Assembly (NCBI RefSeq): GCF_004519405.1
Contig: NZ_SGWI01000001.1
Span: 1,364,001-1,428,000, forward strand
Reading direction: 5' to 3'
Source of the DNA: Pseudomonas sp. BCA17
GTDB taxonomy: Bacteria; Pseudomonadota; Gammaproteobacteria; Pseudomonadales; Pseudomonadaceae
DNA: 64,000 nucleotides
The notes beneath the pieces were generated by a model. The model was given only the letters and a program-made list of their open reading frames with translations. It was not told the DNA's origin and searched no databases. Below, piece by piece: positions 33,977 to 42,923 of this stretch; the first letter of the stretch is position 1, and each line of letters begins with the position of its first letter. The position numbers and the translations under genes are program-made.

Positions 33977-34881
33977 CCCTCACCAGTCACACCCACGAGC
34001 ATGTATTCCTCGGTTCATCCCACGAAGAAAATGCCAAGCGCACCCTGTGGGTGGTGATGCTGACGGTCGTCATGATGGTGGCGGAAATCGCCGCCGGCGC
34101 ATTGACCGGCTCCATGGCCCTGCTGGCTGACGGCTTTCACATGGCCACCCATGCCGGCGCCTTGGGCATTGCCGCTGCGGCCTACGCCTATGCCAAACGG
34201 CATGCGAACAGCCCGCGCTACAGCTTCGGTACCGGCAAGGTGGGTGACCTGGGCGGCTTCGCCTCGGCGCTGATTCTGGCGCTGGTAGCCTTAGGCATCG
34301 GCATCGAGTCGGTGATTCGCTTGCTGCAGCCTGCCGACGTGCAATTCGGGACGGCGACACTGATTGCCGTGGTGGGTCTGGCGGTGAATATCATCAGTGC
34401 GCTGCTGCTGGGTCACGGCCATAGCCACGGGCATGACCACGACCACGAGCCTCACGCTCATGGCCACGACAACAATATGCGCTCCGCGTACGTGCACGTG
34501 ATCGCCGATGCATTGACCTCGGTGCTCGCCATCGCCGCGCTACTGGCTGGACGGTACCTGGGCTGGGTGTGGCTGGATCCGCTGATGGGCATTGTCGGTG
34601 CCGCCGTGATTGCGCGGTGGGCCTGGAGCTTGATGGGAGCCACCGCCGGCGTGTTGCTGGACCAGACCGATGCACATGTCGCCGCAGAGATCCGCGAGTT
34701 GGTTGAACAACCCGGCGATGCCCGGATCACCGACTTGCACGTTTGGCGAGTCGGCCCCCAGGCCCATGCGGCGATTGTCAGTGTGGTCGGCCATCCGACC
34801 ACGGATGCCGAGACTATCCGTCGGCGCCTTGGGCCGGTGCATGAAGTGAGTCACCTCACTGTCGAGTTTCACCCGGCATAA
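33973..34881 (+). CDS. dmeF: Cation-diffusion-facilitator nickel/cobalt exporter
   Basis: 302 residues with six membrane segments. TM2 has ADGFHMATH, an H-x3-H variant of the usual CDF metal site, as in DmeF; TM5 has HVIADALT with the H-x3-D site. Between TM4 and TM5 lies a histidine-rich loop (HGHSHGHDHDHEPHAHGHD). The protein exports Co(II)/Ni(II) from the cytoplasm by proton antiport. The start overlaps the dmeR stop (ATGA), making a dmeRF operon. Confidence 0.92.
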   Translation: MTLTSHTHEHVFLGSSHEENAKRTLWVVMLTVVMMVAEIAAGALTGSMALLADGFHMATHAGALGIAAAAYAYAKRHANSPRYSFGTGKVGDLGGFASALILALVALGIGIESVIRLLQPADVQFGTATLIAVVGLAVNIISALLLGHGHSHGHDHDHEPHAHGHDNNMRSAYVHVIADALTSVLAIAALLAGRYLGWVWLDPLMGIVGAAVIARWAWSLMGATAGVLLDQTDAHVAAEIRELVEQPGDARITDLHVWRVGPQAHAAIVSVVGHPTTDAETIRRRLGPVHEVSHLTVEFHPA

Positions 34882-34913
34882 CTACGGTCTTTACTGCACA
34901 CCTGGATGAACCC

Positions 34914-35093
34914 TTGGCCAAAGATATTGAAAATCCCTGCATTTCCATCTGCCAGCTCAGCGGTGACTTGTGCATCAGTTGCGGACGCAGCAAGGATGAC
35001 ATCCGCAAATGGAAACGCATGAAGCGCCCGGAAAAGATGGCCGCCGTACAGCGCGCGACGCTGCGCTTGAAGGCGCTGAAAAAAGGCAAGTAA
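34914..35093 (+). CDS. DUF1289 small cysteine protein
   Basis: 59 residues from a TTG (GGATGAACCC upstream). The Cys pattern NPCISICQLSGDLCISCGRS matches DUF1289, C-x3-C-x6-C-x2-C, a likely zinc or Fe-S knuckle, followed by a basic helix (WKRMKRPEKMAAVQRATLR). It lies 32 bases after dmeF and could be co-transcribed. Function unknown. Confidence 0.8.
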   Translation: MAKDIENPCISICQLSGDLCISCGRSKDDIRKWKRMKRPEKMAAVQRATLRLKALKKGK

Positions 35094-35127
35094 GGCCGGC
35101 AATATCACCGACCTTGCGGGTGTGGCA

Positions 35128-35994
35128 TCAAGTGCGCCCCACCGAACCGGTAACCGGCAGATTGCCCAATAACCTGAGCCCGGTGCTCTTCACAAAGGTG
35201 TCGTAGTCCATCGGTTTTTGAATGCGAGTCTCGGCGTTGGGCAGCACGTAGGCCCAGGCGCGTTTTGGCGAAGCGTCGTACACCAGCTTGAACAGGCGCG
35301 TCGGCACCCAGACCTTGTGAGGGCCAATGGTGCTGTAGCCTGGGTCAAACAGCGGGCCGGTAAACACGAACACGTTGCCACCGGCACGGGTGGCAAATTT
35401 ACGCACATCCGCTTCGACCTTGCTCCAGATCTTGCGGTTGTTGGTGGGGTCCTGCGGCACCATGTTCGACAACGCGAAGGATTGCGCCATGGCATTGGCA
35501 CTCGGTGCGTCGGCCGCCGGGGACTGGTGGCCACGGTCCACCGCGGGATGCTGGCCGCGGTAATCGCTCAGTTCTGCGCGACCGTCCTTGGGAATGCGCG
35601 GGTCCGGGTAGAACTGGTTGGTGCGCTCCTCGCCCTTGGCGTCTTTCAATTGCGCGGCATTCAGGCGTTCGACCACCACCAGCGGCGTTCTGCTGGTTTG
35701 TGAATAGAGCACCGCGAAGTTGTCCGAGCACAAGGCCAAGGGCTTCATCGAGACCGGCACGGTAGCAAGGTTGATCGGTGTCGCAGCGGGGAACAGATCG
35801 GCACACCCGTCAAACGAGGGCTTTTTTTGTTGGCTGGAATAGAGGTCGAGGGCGGCCCCCTGGCTGATCGAGCCGAAGCGTGAGCTGTGCTCCTGGGCTG
35901 GTGGCTTGATAAAGTCCAACAGGCCGCGGGCTTGCGCCCCGGAGGAGAGCAAAACAAGGGCCGACAGCCCAACTGCAATTTTGCGCAGGTACAT
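35128..35994 (-). CDS. Exported DNA/RNA non-specific endonuclease
   Basis: 288 residues with a signal peptide (cleavage after GAQA at about residue 22). The beta-beta-alpha-Me motif DRGHQ at residues 153-157 holds the catalytic histidine 156, and TNNRKIWSKVE supplies the metal-binding asparagine and glutamate. This is the NUC1/Serratia nuclease family. It acts outside the cytoplasm, degrading extracellular DNA or RNA for nutrient use or biofilm turnover. No immunity gene is adjacent, which speaks against a toxin. Confidence 0.9.
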   Translation of the reverse strand: MYLRKIAVGLSALVLLSSGAQARGLLDFIKPPAQEHSSRFGSISQGAALDLYSSQQKKPSFDGCADLFPAATPINLATVPVSMKPLALCSDNFAVLYSQTSRTPLVVVERLNAAQLKDAKGEERTNQFYPDPRIPKDGRAELSDYRGQHPAVDRGHQSPAADAPSANAMAQSFALSNMVPQDPTNNRKIWSKVEADVRKFATRAGGNVFVFTGPLFDPGYSTIGPHKVWVPTRLFKLVYDASPKRAWAYVLPNAETRIQKPMDYDTFVKSTGLRLLGNLPVTGSVGRT

Positions 35995-36150
35995 GGAGTG
36001 ATTCTTCGAATGGGAGTGAGGCGGCAGGCTCCGCGAAACGGAGCCAAGTGAATGATATTGCGAGGATTATTGACCGGGCAAAGTCACATTAGTGCCCAAC
36101 GGCAAGCGGTTTTCCCGTCGCCCGCGCGCCGGGTTTGAAACCGTGAGCAT

Positions 36151-37461
36151 TTACCGCGCCGTCGCGACTAGCCGCGAGTTCGTGAAGTCGAGCATGACGG
36201 TGAACCGCTGTTGCACGCGGATCACTTCAATATGCCAGCCCAGTTTTGCGCATAACTGCCGCATCAACTGCAACCCAAGGCCGTAGCCAAAGTCGCTGGA
36301 TTCCTGCGATGGCGGGGTCTCCCTCGTCCGGTTGGCAATAGACAGCCGGGGGTAGTTGAAGCTGATTTCCACTTGGCCTTCTTCCGCGTATTGGAGTGCA
36401 TTGCGCAGGAAGTTGCCGATCACAATGCGGCATGCGGTGGGAGGCAATCGACAAAGTCCGGTGTGGATATCGATGATCAGCTCGATATCCCGGTTGCCGA
36501 TGAGGTAGCGATGTTTCTCGATCAGTTCGCCGACCAGCTCGCCCAGGTCAACATCTTCCTCCGGCAACGGTTCGGGACGCTCACGGCTCATCCACAGCAA
36601 CGTCTCGGCGATAAGCTGCATATTCAGCACGGAACGCTCGATGCGCTGCAAAGAGGTCGGCAGCACACCGCCCGATTGCAGGGTCAACAGCTCCATATTG
36701 GCCTTGAGCACCGCCAGTGGGGTCCGCAGTTCATGGCTGGTGTAGCGTAAAAGGCGACCTTCACGCTGGCTGGCCGCCTGCACCTGCTCAACACTTTTGG
36801 CCAGTGCTTCGGCCAGCATATTGAACTCCTTGAAGCTGAAGCCAGGACGCCCGCAGGCTATAGCGCCAGGGTCTTTCAATGTACTGGACCATTGGGCCAG
36901 GCGCCCCAGCGGGCGGACCAACCACCAGACCAGCAGGGCGATGATGAACAGCGCCGGCACGAACACCGCCAGGCTAATGAAGGCGACGCTTTGCAACACC
37001 TGGTCAAAGTAGGCATCAGACAACGGTGTCTCGACTTCACCACCGGCTTCCTGATCATGATCGACGTCATACAGATAAAGGGTTTTACCGTCACCCAGAG
37101 GCTGTTCGAGGATTATCTGGAACACCGCGTCGTCGTCATCGGAGTAAAGATCGCCAAAGATATGGACCGCGCCGAAGGACAGACTCGGCGGTGCATCCAG
37201 CATCTGGCGGATGTTCTCCGGCAACGCCTCCTTGCCGATGACACCGGTATAGAAGTAATTGTGCGGAGGCGGCGTGGCCGGGTCCTTCTTGTAGTGCCTG
37301 ATAAAATATTGGGCTTCTTCTTCCATCATCGCACTGGCGGTGTAGAGCAAGCCGCGCACGGTGAAGGCCGGCAGCAGTTGGCTGTAGATCAGCAACACCA
37401 CCGCGATCAGTAACAGGAAACTTCCGCTGATCACCCACTTCAGGCTCAAACCATTACGCAT
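36151..37461 (-). CDS. Sensor histidine kinase
   Basis: 436 residues. TM1 is at about 10-32 and TM2 at 158-181, enclosing a periplasmic sensor of about 125 residues with an acidic run DDDD at 108-111. A HAMP-like linker follows, then the H-box TSHELRTPLAVLKANMELL with phospho-acceptor His243, the N-box NFLRNALQYA and the G-box FGYGLGLQLM. The acidic patch suggests a cation or cationic-peptide ligand, by analogy to PmrB/PhoQ. Its start overlaps the response regulator gene by 8 bases. Confidence 0.9.
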   Translation of the reverse strand: MRNGLSLKWVISGSFLLLIAVVLLIYSQLLPAFTVRGLLYTASAMMEEEAQYFIRHYKKDPATPPPHNYFYTGVIGKEALPENIRQMLDAPPSLSFGAVHIFGDLYSDDDDAVFQIILEQPLGDGKTLYLYDVDHDQEAGGEVETPLSDAYFDQVLQSVAFISLAVFVPALFIIALLVWWLVRPLGRLAQWSSTLKDPGAIACGRPGFSFKEFNMLAEALAKSVEQVQAASQREGRLLRYTSHELRTPLAVLKANMELLTLQSGGVLPTSLQRIERSVLNMQLIAETLLWMSRERPEPLPEEDVDLGELVGELIEKHRYLIGNRDIELIIDIHTGLCRLPPTACRIVIGNFLRNALQYAEEGQVEISFNYPRLSIANRTRETPPSQESSDFGYGLGLQLMRQLCAKLGWHIEVIRVQQRFTVMLDFTNSRLVATAR

Positions 37462-38128
37462 GTGGCTTCACCTGAATACCGACCCCGGGAAGGGTGTGGA
37501 TCAACGGCCGGCCAAAGGGTTTATCAACTGCCTTGCGTAGCCGATGCATGTGCACTTTTAGCGTATTGCTGTCGGGTGGCTCATCACCCCAGACCTTTGC
37601 TTCCAAGCGCTCTCGGGAAACCGGTTCAGGACTGGCGCGCATCAGATGTTCCAGCAAGCTCCAGCAGATGGGTGACAAATGCAGCTCCTGTCCTGCGCGA
37701 CTGACTTTGCGGGTGCTCAGTTCCATCACCAAGTCGTCCACCTGCAGGCGGCTGGTCTGCCCGCTGCGGCGCATGCTCAGTGCGCGAATCCTGGCCACCA
37801 GTTCGGCCAGTTCGAACGGCTTGACCAGATAGTCGTCGGCTCCAGCGGCAAAACTGGCGAGTTTGTCCGATAACGCATCCAGCGAGGTCAGCATCAGGAT
37901 GGGCGTCTGGACGCCCTGCTGACGTAATCGTTCGCATAACTGCTGGCCGTCCAGTCGCGGCAGCATGATATCCAGGAGAATAACGTCGTAATGTTGGCTG
38001 AGTGCCAGATTAAGCCCGGCCTGGCCATTACTGGCGTGGTCACAGACGATGCTGCTGAATGCCAGATACTCGATGACGGTGGTGGCCAGATCCAGGTTGT
38101 CTTCGACCAACAGCAGGTGAATATGCAC
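37454..38128 (-). CDS. OmpR-family response regulator
   Basis: 224 residues. The receiver domain has Asp53 in LLDIMLPRLDG, with Asp10 and Lys102 (LVKPFELAEL) as partners. The C-terminal winged helix ends RLEAKVWGDEPPDSNTLKVH then LRKAVDKPF, an OmpR-type DNA-binding domain. It lies first in a two-gene operon with the kinase. Direct TTTACC/TTAACC repeats in the divergent promoter region fit a binding site. Confidence 0.92.
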   Translation of the reverse strand: MHIHLLLVEDNLDLATTVIEYLAFSSIVCDHASNGQAGLNLALSQHYDVILLDIMLPRLDGQQLCERLRQQGVQTPILMLTSLDALSDKLASFAAGADDYLVKPFELAELVARIRALSMRRSGQTSRLQVDDLVMELSTRKVSRAGQELHLSPICWSLLEHLMRASPEPVSRERLEAKVWGDEPPDSNTLKVHMHRLRKAVDKPFGRPLIHTLPGVGIQVKPHA

Positions 38129-38198
38129 AGGAAAAAGCCTCGGACAGTATTGCGCAGAGGTTTGAAGGATAACGGAAGTCGGCTGCCCTCTAATGATG

Positions 38199-38215
38199 TT
38201 TACCTGGCGTTAACC
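38199..38215. promoter_or_regulatory. Direct-repeat candidate site for the response regulator
   Basis: TTTACC and TTAACC are spaced with an 11-base period (5 bases between), as OmpR/PmrA-type head-to-tail dimers require. It lies in the divergent region between the regulator gene (71 bases away) and the small-protein pair. Confidence 0.45.
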
Positions 38216-38263
38216 CTCCCCTGCTTAAGCTCAGGCTCTTCTTATCCAGAGCGCGTCACAGCC

Positions 38264-38437
38264 ATGAACCTGTCTTCGATGATCACCGGTGCCCTGCTGG
38301 TGTTGATTTTCTCCGCCCTGATGGCCGGCATCCCCGCACCGAAAGCTCAGTTGATGCGCATTGGCGGGAGTAGCTGGTTTCTGGTGGGCCAGAACGTTGA
38401 GCGAACAGGGTCGTTTCATGTCGCCAATGCGTCCTAA
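38264..38437 (+). CDS. Small exported or membrane-anchored protein, 57 residues
   Basis: Starts MNLSSMITGALLVLIFSALM, a single hydrophobic segment that reads as a signal anchor or signal peptide (AGIPAPKA). The remaining 30 residues are short and polar (RIGGSSWFLVGQNVERTG). Its 3' end overlaps the next ORF by 20 bases in another frame, so the two are probably coupled. Divergent from the two-component genes. No family recognised. Confidence 0.5.
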   Translation: MNLSSMITGALLVLIFSALMAGIPAPKAQLMRIGGSSWFLVGQNVERTGSFHVANAS

Positions 38438-38771
38438 TGACGTAAACATCAGCTATACCTATCAGTTGGTACTGTGCGTGGTGCTGATTGTTTGCGTGTC
38501 GTTATCGATGGGTATCTATATCACCCGCTTGAATGCGCACATCGATAAGCACCGAGACCTGTCGCCAGTGTATCTGTACGAATGCCACAAAGGCCGTGGC
38601 GGCTTTATTGTCTATGCTGATGGCAGACGCAGCAGCGACAACTGCTACGACGACGATGAAGGTGAATCGGCGGGTGCCGACGAGGCGCAGGGTCTGCCAG
38701 GCTCACACCGTGCCGGGTGGCTCAAGTACATCCTGCCTACGGTTGAAGAGCCGCGGATTCTCCAGAGATAG
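38418..38771 (+). CDS. Small membrane protein with acidic tail, 117 residues
   Basis: One membrane helix (YQLVLCVVLIVCVSLSMGIYI, residues 14-34), then a soluble part with a CHKGRGG segment, two further cysteines and an acidic stretch (CYDDDEGESAGADEAQG). It starts within the preceding small gene. No enzyme motif is seen. Position opposite a two-component system makes it a candidate target or accessory sensor; that is inference. Confidence 0.5.
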   Translation: MSPMRPNDVNISYTYQLVLCVVLIVCVSLSMGIYITRLNAHIDKHRDLSPVYLYECHKGRGGFIVYADGRRSSDNCYDDDEGESAGADEAQGLPGSHRAGWLKYILPTVEEPRILQR

Positions 38772-38838
38772 GGCGACCCTCCTGCCGGCGCCCAGTAACG
38801 CAGCAGTCACAAACCGGACGGAAGGTACGTACCAAATC

Positions 38839-38865
38839 TAAAGTTAAGGCGCCAGGGACAGATAG
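38839..38865 (+). promoter_or_regulatory. Sigma-28 (FliA)-like promoter of the chemosensory operon
   Basis: TAAAGTTA, 11 bases, ACAGATAG. The -35 box matches TAAAGTTT in 7 of 8 bases; the -10 box has the C-x-GATA core of GCCGATAA; the 11-base spacer is exact. It ends 45 bases upstream of the first gene of the che operon. Confidence 0.5.
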
Positions 38866-38910
38866 ACTTTATGTCGTTCATATCTGCAACAATGTTCAAG
38901 GACCGAACTC

Positions 38911-40125
38911 ATGACTCAGCGTCAATCCGGCCGTACTTCACCCCCTGTTTCTTTGCCTTTTCGCTGGTTTGCGTTACTTCCGGTCATCCCTGCCATTGCA
39001 TGGACGCTCCTGCAATCAGCCTCGCCGACCAACCTGGCGGCCTGTGCCGTACTGCTGCTGATCGGTCTCGGTACCTGTGCCTGGAGCGCACGCTCACAGC
39101 GTGACGCGGTGCTGCGCGCGATGGCATGGGCGAAGGCCGATCAAGCAGATGTGGACGCGACGCAAAACAGCACGGCCTTGCGCGCGCAACTCGATGAGGT
39201 ATTGCTGGGCGCCATGCCCATCTGGGCCAAGCAAGTGGAAAACTCGCGCCAGCAGACCGAGGACGCGATTGTCAGCCTGGCCAACCGCTTCACCGGGATT
39301 TCCGCGCGCCTGCAGGACACCGTGCAGGCCTCGCAGCAAGCCGCCGGTGAGCTCGATGGGCAGTCTGCCGACGGCGCGCTCAAGGCGCTGGCGCGCAGCG
39401 ACACCGAACTGAGCCAGGTCATCGACTCTCTCAAGGCCGCTCAATCGAGCCGTGACCAGACCCTCTCCCAAGTGCGCAGCCTCACCGCCTATACCGGCGA
39501 ACTGCGCACCATGGCCGCCGATGTGGCGGCCATTGCGGCACAAACCAACCTTCTGGCCCTCAATGCCGCCATCGAGGCGGCCCGGGCCGGTGAAGCCGGG
39601 CGCGGTTTTGCCGTGGTTGCGGATGCGGTGCGCAGCCTGTCGAGTAAGTCCAGCGAGACCGGCCAGCAAATGTCGGCCAAGGTCGACATCATTAACAACG
39701 CCATCACCCAACTGGTCCAGGTAGCGTCCAGCAGCGCCGACCAGGACAGCCACTCCGTCGCCGCGTCCGAGCAGAGCATCCAGCAGGTGCTCGAACGCTT
39801 CCAGAGCATCACCGGGCGCCTGGCCGACTCCGCCGACCTGCTCAAGCAGGAAAGCTACGGCATCCGTGACGAGATGACCGATGTACTGGTCAACCTGCAA
39901 TTCCAGGACCGGGTCAGCCAGATCCTCAGCCATGTACGCGACAACATGCACGCCCTGCATGAGCACCTGCTACAGGCCAGCCAGGCGCCCGACCAACTGG
40001 TAGCCGTCGATGCCCGCCAATGGCTGGCGCGCATGGAGGCCACCTATGCCACCGACGAGCAGCGGCGCACCCATCGGGGCGACACCGCGGCGCAACAGAG
40101 TTCACAAGACATCACTTTTTTCTAG
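38911..40125 (+). CDS. CttP-like chemoreceptor without a sensor domain
   Basis: 404 residues. Two N-terminal hydrophobic segments (about 20-37 and 42-57) are joined by only a few residues, so there is no periplasmic ligand domain. The cytoplasmic part is a coiled coil with a receptor tip ([32 protein letters not shown]) and a late [19 protein letters not shown] segment. This matches PA0180/CttP, first gene of the P. aeruginosa che2 cluster. It heads the operon here too. Probably a signalling adaptor or intracellular sensor. Confidence 0.85.
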   Translation: MTQRQSGRTSPPVSLPFRWFALLPVIPAIAWTLLQSASPTNLAACAVLLLIGLGTCAWSARSQRDAVLRAMAWAKADQADVDATQNSTALRAQLDEVLLGAMPIWAKQVENSRQQTEDAIVSLANRFTGISARLQDTVQASQQAAGELDGQSADGALKALARSDTELSQVIDSLKAAQSSRDQTLSQVRSLTAYTGELRTMAADVAAIAAQTNLLALNAAIEAARAGEAGRGFAVVADAVRSLSSKSSETGQQMSAKVDIINNAITQLVQVASSSADQDSHSVAASEQSIQQVLERFQSITGRLADSADLLKQESYGIRDEMTDVLVNLQFQDRVSQILSHVRDNMHALHEHLLQASQAPDQLVAVDARQWLARMEATYATDEQRRTHRGDTAAQQSSQDITFF

Positions 40126-40134
40126 GAGCACGGC

Positions 40135-40503
40135 ATGGCGAAGAATGTATTAGTGGTCGACGACTCGAGCAGCGTGCGACAAGTGGTCGGCATTGCCTTG
40201 AAAAGCGCCGGCTACGACGTGATCGAGGCGTGCGATGGCAAGGACGCGCTGGGCAAGCTCAACGGGCAAAAGGTGCACCTGATCATCAGTGACGTGAACA
40301 TGCCCAACATGGACGGCATCACCTTCGTAAAGGAGGTCAAGAAGCTGGCCAGCTACAAGTTCACCCCGATCATCATGCTGACCACCGAGTCGCAGGAATC
40401 AAAGAAAGCCGAAGGCCAGGCCGCAGGCGCCAAGGCCTGGGTGGTCAAGCCGTTCCAGCCGGCGCAGATGCTGGCGGCGGTGTCCAAGCTGATCCTGCCC
40501 TGA
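40135..40503 (+). CDS. cheY: CheY-type response regulator
   Basis: 122 residues, a single receiver domain with no output domain. Asp9, Asp10, the phospho-acceptor Asp53 (IISDVNMPNMDG) and Lys (VVKPFQPAQM) are all present. AGGAGCACGGC precedes the start, 9 bases after the receptor gene. In che2 clusters CheY may act as a phosphate sink or signal to a non-flagellar target. Confidence 0.93.
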   Translation: MAKNVLVVDDSSSVRQVVGIALKSAGYDVIEACDGKDALGKLNGQKVHLIISDVNMPNMDGITFVKEVKKLASYKFTPIIMLTTESQESKKAEGQAAGAKAWVVKPFQPAQMLAAVSKLILP

Positions 40504-40525
40504 CCGATGACGGCACGGAGGCCTT

Positions 40526-40813
40526 ATGTCCATCACCCGCGGAACAGTCGACGGCACCGCCCGCATAGGCATTGACGGCGAACTGACGATCTACACCGTG
40601 GCCGAACTTGCCACCGAGCTGCTGCCGCAGATTGGCGCGGCGCCGCGCCTGGAACTCGACTTGTCCCAGGTCACGGAAATCGACGGTGCCGGCCTGCAAT
40701 TGCTCGCGGTCATCAAGCGCGAAGCGGCCGGCAATGGGACGGACTTGAGCCTTGCCGGGCAGAGCCAGGCGGTCACGAGCACCTTTCAACTATGTGGCGG
40801 CGCGATCTTCTAG
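40526..40813 (+). CDS. STAS-domain protein of the chemosensory cluster
   Basis: 95 residues: a complete STAS fold (RIGIDGELTIYTVAELATELL, then LELDLSQVTEIDGAGLQLL). The segment that in SpoIIAA carries the phosphorylated serine (D-S-S-G) is D-G-A-G here, so this protein cannot be switched by serine phosphorylation at that position. It lies 22 bases after cheY and 41 before cheA, clearly in the operon. Role unknown; MlaB/SpoIIAA relatives act by protein-protein contact. Confidence 0.88.
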   Translation: MSITRGTVDGTARIGIDGELTIYTVAELATELLPQIGAAPRLELDLSQVTEIDGAGLQLLAVIKREAAGNGTDLSLAGQSQAVTSTFQLCGGAIF

Positions 40814-40854
40814 CGCGACGCAGCCCCGCTCAATGAGCGACAAGGAGTGTCCAG

Positions 40855-42894
40855 GTGAGTATTGATCTCGATCAGGCACAGCAGACCTTTATCGCCGAGG
40901 CACGCGAGCTGTTGCAGGTCATGGAGCAATCCCTGCTGCAACTGGAAAGCGAACCCGGTGATGAAGATGCGATCGGCGCAGTGTTTCGCGCCGCCCATAC
41001 CATCAAAGGCTCCGCCGGGTTGTTCGGCCTCGCGCCGATTGTCGGTTTCACGCACATCGTCGAAGACGTGCTCGACCGCCTGCGCGATGGCAGCGTGGCG
41101 GTGGATGCGGCGCTGATCGCGCTGCTTCTCAAGTGCGGCGATCACATACTTGAACTGATCGAGGCGGTCGACCATCACAATGGAGCACTGCAGCCTGCGA
41201 CGCTGGAGCACGGTGAGGTGTTGCGCGAGGCACTGAGCGCTTATCAGCCGCTGCAGACGGCAATCGCCGTTGTGGAAAGCGCTGGCCAACATGACGAAAA
41301 CCGCGACGAGGTGCTCTGGCATATCTCGCTGCGCTTCGGCGTGGATGTGTTCCGCAACGGCATGGACCCGTTGTCTTTCCTGCGCTATCTCGCCACGCTG
41401 GGCCAGTTGTTACAGGTCACCACCCTGACCGAGAGCATTCCGCCCGTGGACGGCTGGGATCCGGAAAGCTGCTACTTGGGCTTTGAAATCGACCTGCGTT
41501 CGAAAGCCGGCCATGCCACCCTCAATGAAGTGTTCGATTTCGTACGCGATGACTGTGAGGTGCACATCAGCGCCCTCGACGCGCCAAGCGACAGCAGCGC
41601 CGCCGCCGGCACCGAGTTGGTCACGCAGACTGCTCCCAGCCCGATGGTGACGACGCAACAGCGCGTGGCGACGACCAGCGAAGTCAAGCCGAGGGATGGC
41701 AGTTATGTACGGGTCAATGCCGACAAGCTCGATGAATTGATCAACCTGGTCGGCGAGCTGGTCATCGCCAGCGCCGGCGCCAGCCTGTTGGCTCGCTCCT
41801 GCAACAACGACCCGCTGCAGGAAGCCTCCTCGACCGTCTCCGGGCTGGTGGAAGAGATCCTCGATGGCGCGCTGCGCCTGCGCATGATTCCCATCGGCGA
41901 TACCTTCAATCGTTTCCGCCGCGTGGTACGCGATGTCAGTCAGGAACTGGGCAAGGATATAGACCTGATCATCAGCGGCGCGGAAACCGAGCTGGATAAG
42001 ACCGTAGTCGAGAAAATCGGCGACCCGCTGATGCACCTGTTGCGCAATGCGATGGACCATGGCATCGAGAGCGCCGAGGCCCGACGCGCGGCCGGTAAAT
42101 CGACCAAGGGTCACCTGAGCCTGAATGCCTACCACGACTCGGGCAGCATCGTGATCGAAATCGCCGATGATGGTGCCGGACTCAATCGCGAACGTATTCT
42201 GGAAAAAGCCCAGGAGCGCGGGCTGGTCGCCAGCGGTGCGGTGCTCAGCGACCAGGAAATCTACAACCTGATTTTCGAAGCCGGTTTCTCCACGGCCGAG
42301 GCGGTGACCAACCTTTCCGGACGCGGTGTCGGCATGGATGTGGTCAAACGAAATATCACCCTGTTGCGCGGTACCGTCGACCTCGACAGCCGCCCCGGCC
42401 AGGGCACCGTGGTGCGCATTCGCCTGCCACTGACCCTGGCGATCATCAATGGATTCCTGGTCGGCATCGACCATTGCACCTACGTGATTCCGTTGGATAT
42501 GGTCCAGGAATGCGTCGAACTGGACGAACACCAGCGTCAATCCAGCCGCGACCAGGGCTACCTGGATCTGCGCGGCGAGGTGTTGCCGTTGGTGGACCTG
42601 CGCGACCACTTCAGCCACGAAGGCCCACCGGCCCGCCGCCAGAACGTGGTGGTGGTGCGCTATGCCGAACACAAGGCCGGGCTGGTGGTGGATGACCTGC
42701 TCGGCGAGTTCCAGACCGTCATCAAACCCTTGGGCAAGCTGTTCGGCGCGCTACGCGGCATCAGCGGCTCGACCATTCTGGGCAGCGGCGCGGTGGCCCT
42801 GATCCTGGATATACCGGCGCTGCTCAACCAAATCGTACAACAGGAAGCCCGCACACCTCAGGCGCCTCCGTCGCCCGCGGTCGGCGTTCGCTGA
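40855..42894 (+). CDS. cheA: Chemotaxis histidine kinase CheA
   Basis: 679 residues from GTG 40855 (AAGGAGTGTCCAG upstream). P1 HPt domain with His48 in [14 protein letters not shown]; a long linker; P3 dimerisation helix ([20 protein letters not shown]); P4 kinase with [21 protein letters not shown] and [10 protein letters not shown]; and a CheW-like P5 with [16 protein letters not shown] CheY-binding P2 domain is not clear in the linker (residues about 170-280), as often in alternative systems. It phosphorylates CheY and CheB under receptor control. Confidence 0.94.
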   Translation: MSIDLDQAQQTFIAEARELLQVMEQSLLQLESEPGDEDAIGAVFRAAHTIKGSAGLFGLAPIVGFTHIVEDVLDRLRDGSVAVDAALIALLLKCGDHILELIEAVDHHNGALQPATLEHGEVLREALSAYQPLQTAIAVVESAGQHDENRDEVLWHISLRFGVDVFRNGMDPLSFLRYLATLGQLLQVTTLTESIPPVDGWDPESCYLGFEIDLRSKAGHATLNEVFDFVRDDCEVHISALDAPSDSSAAAGTELVTQTAPSPMVTTQQRVATTSEVKPRDGSYVRVNADKLDELINLVGELVIASAGASLLARSCNNDPLQEASSTVSGLVEEILDGALRLRMIPIGDTFNRFRRVVRDVSQELGKDIDLIISGAETELDKTVVEKIGDPLMHLLRNAMDHGIESAEARRAAGKSTKGHLSLNAYHDSGSIVIEIADDGAGLNRERILEKAQERGLVASGAVLSDQEIYNLIFEAGFSTAEAVTNLSGRGVGMDVVKRNITLLRGTVDLDSRPGQGTVVRIRLPLTLAIINGFLVGIDHCTYVIPLDMVQECVELDEHQRQSSRDQGYLDLRGEVLPLVDLRDHFSHEGPPARRQNVVVVRYAEHKAGLVVDDLLGEFQTVIKPLGKLFGALRGISGSTILGSGAVALILDIPALLNQIVQQEARTPQAPPSPAVGVR

Positions 42895-42923
42895 CGCATT
42901 TGCAATTCCATGGAGGTTCCCCG

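Noticed and set aside
35128..35994. Nuclease as a toxin of a toxin-immunity pair
   Set aside because: It has an ordinary signal peptide, no delivery domain, and no small immunity gene beside it.
41410..42672. A 420-codon minus-strand frame inside cheA
   Set aside because: Shadow of cheA; codon pattern mirrors the coding strand and no domain is seen.
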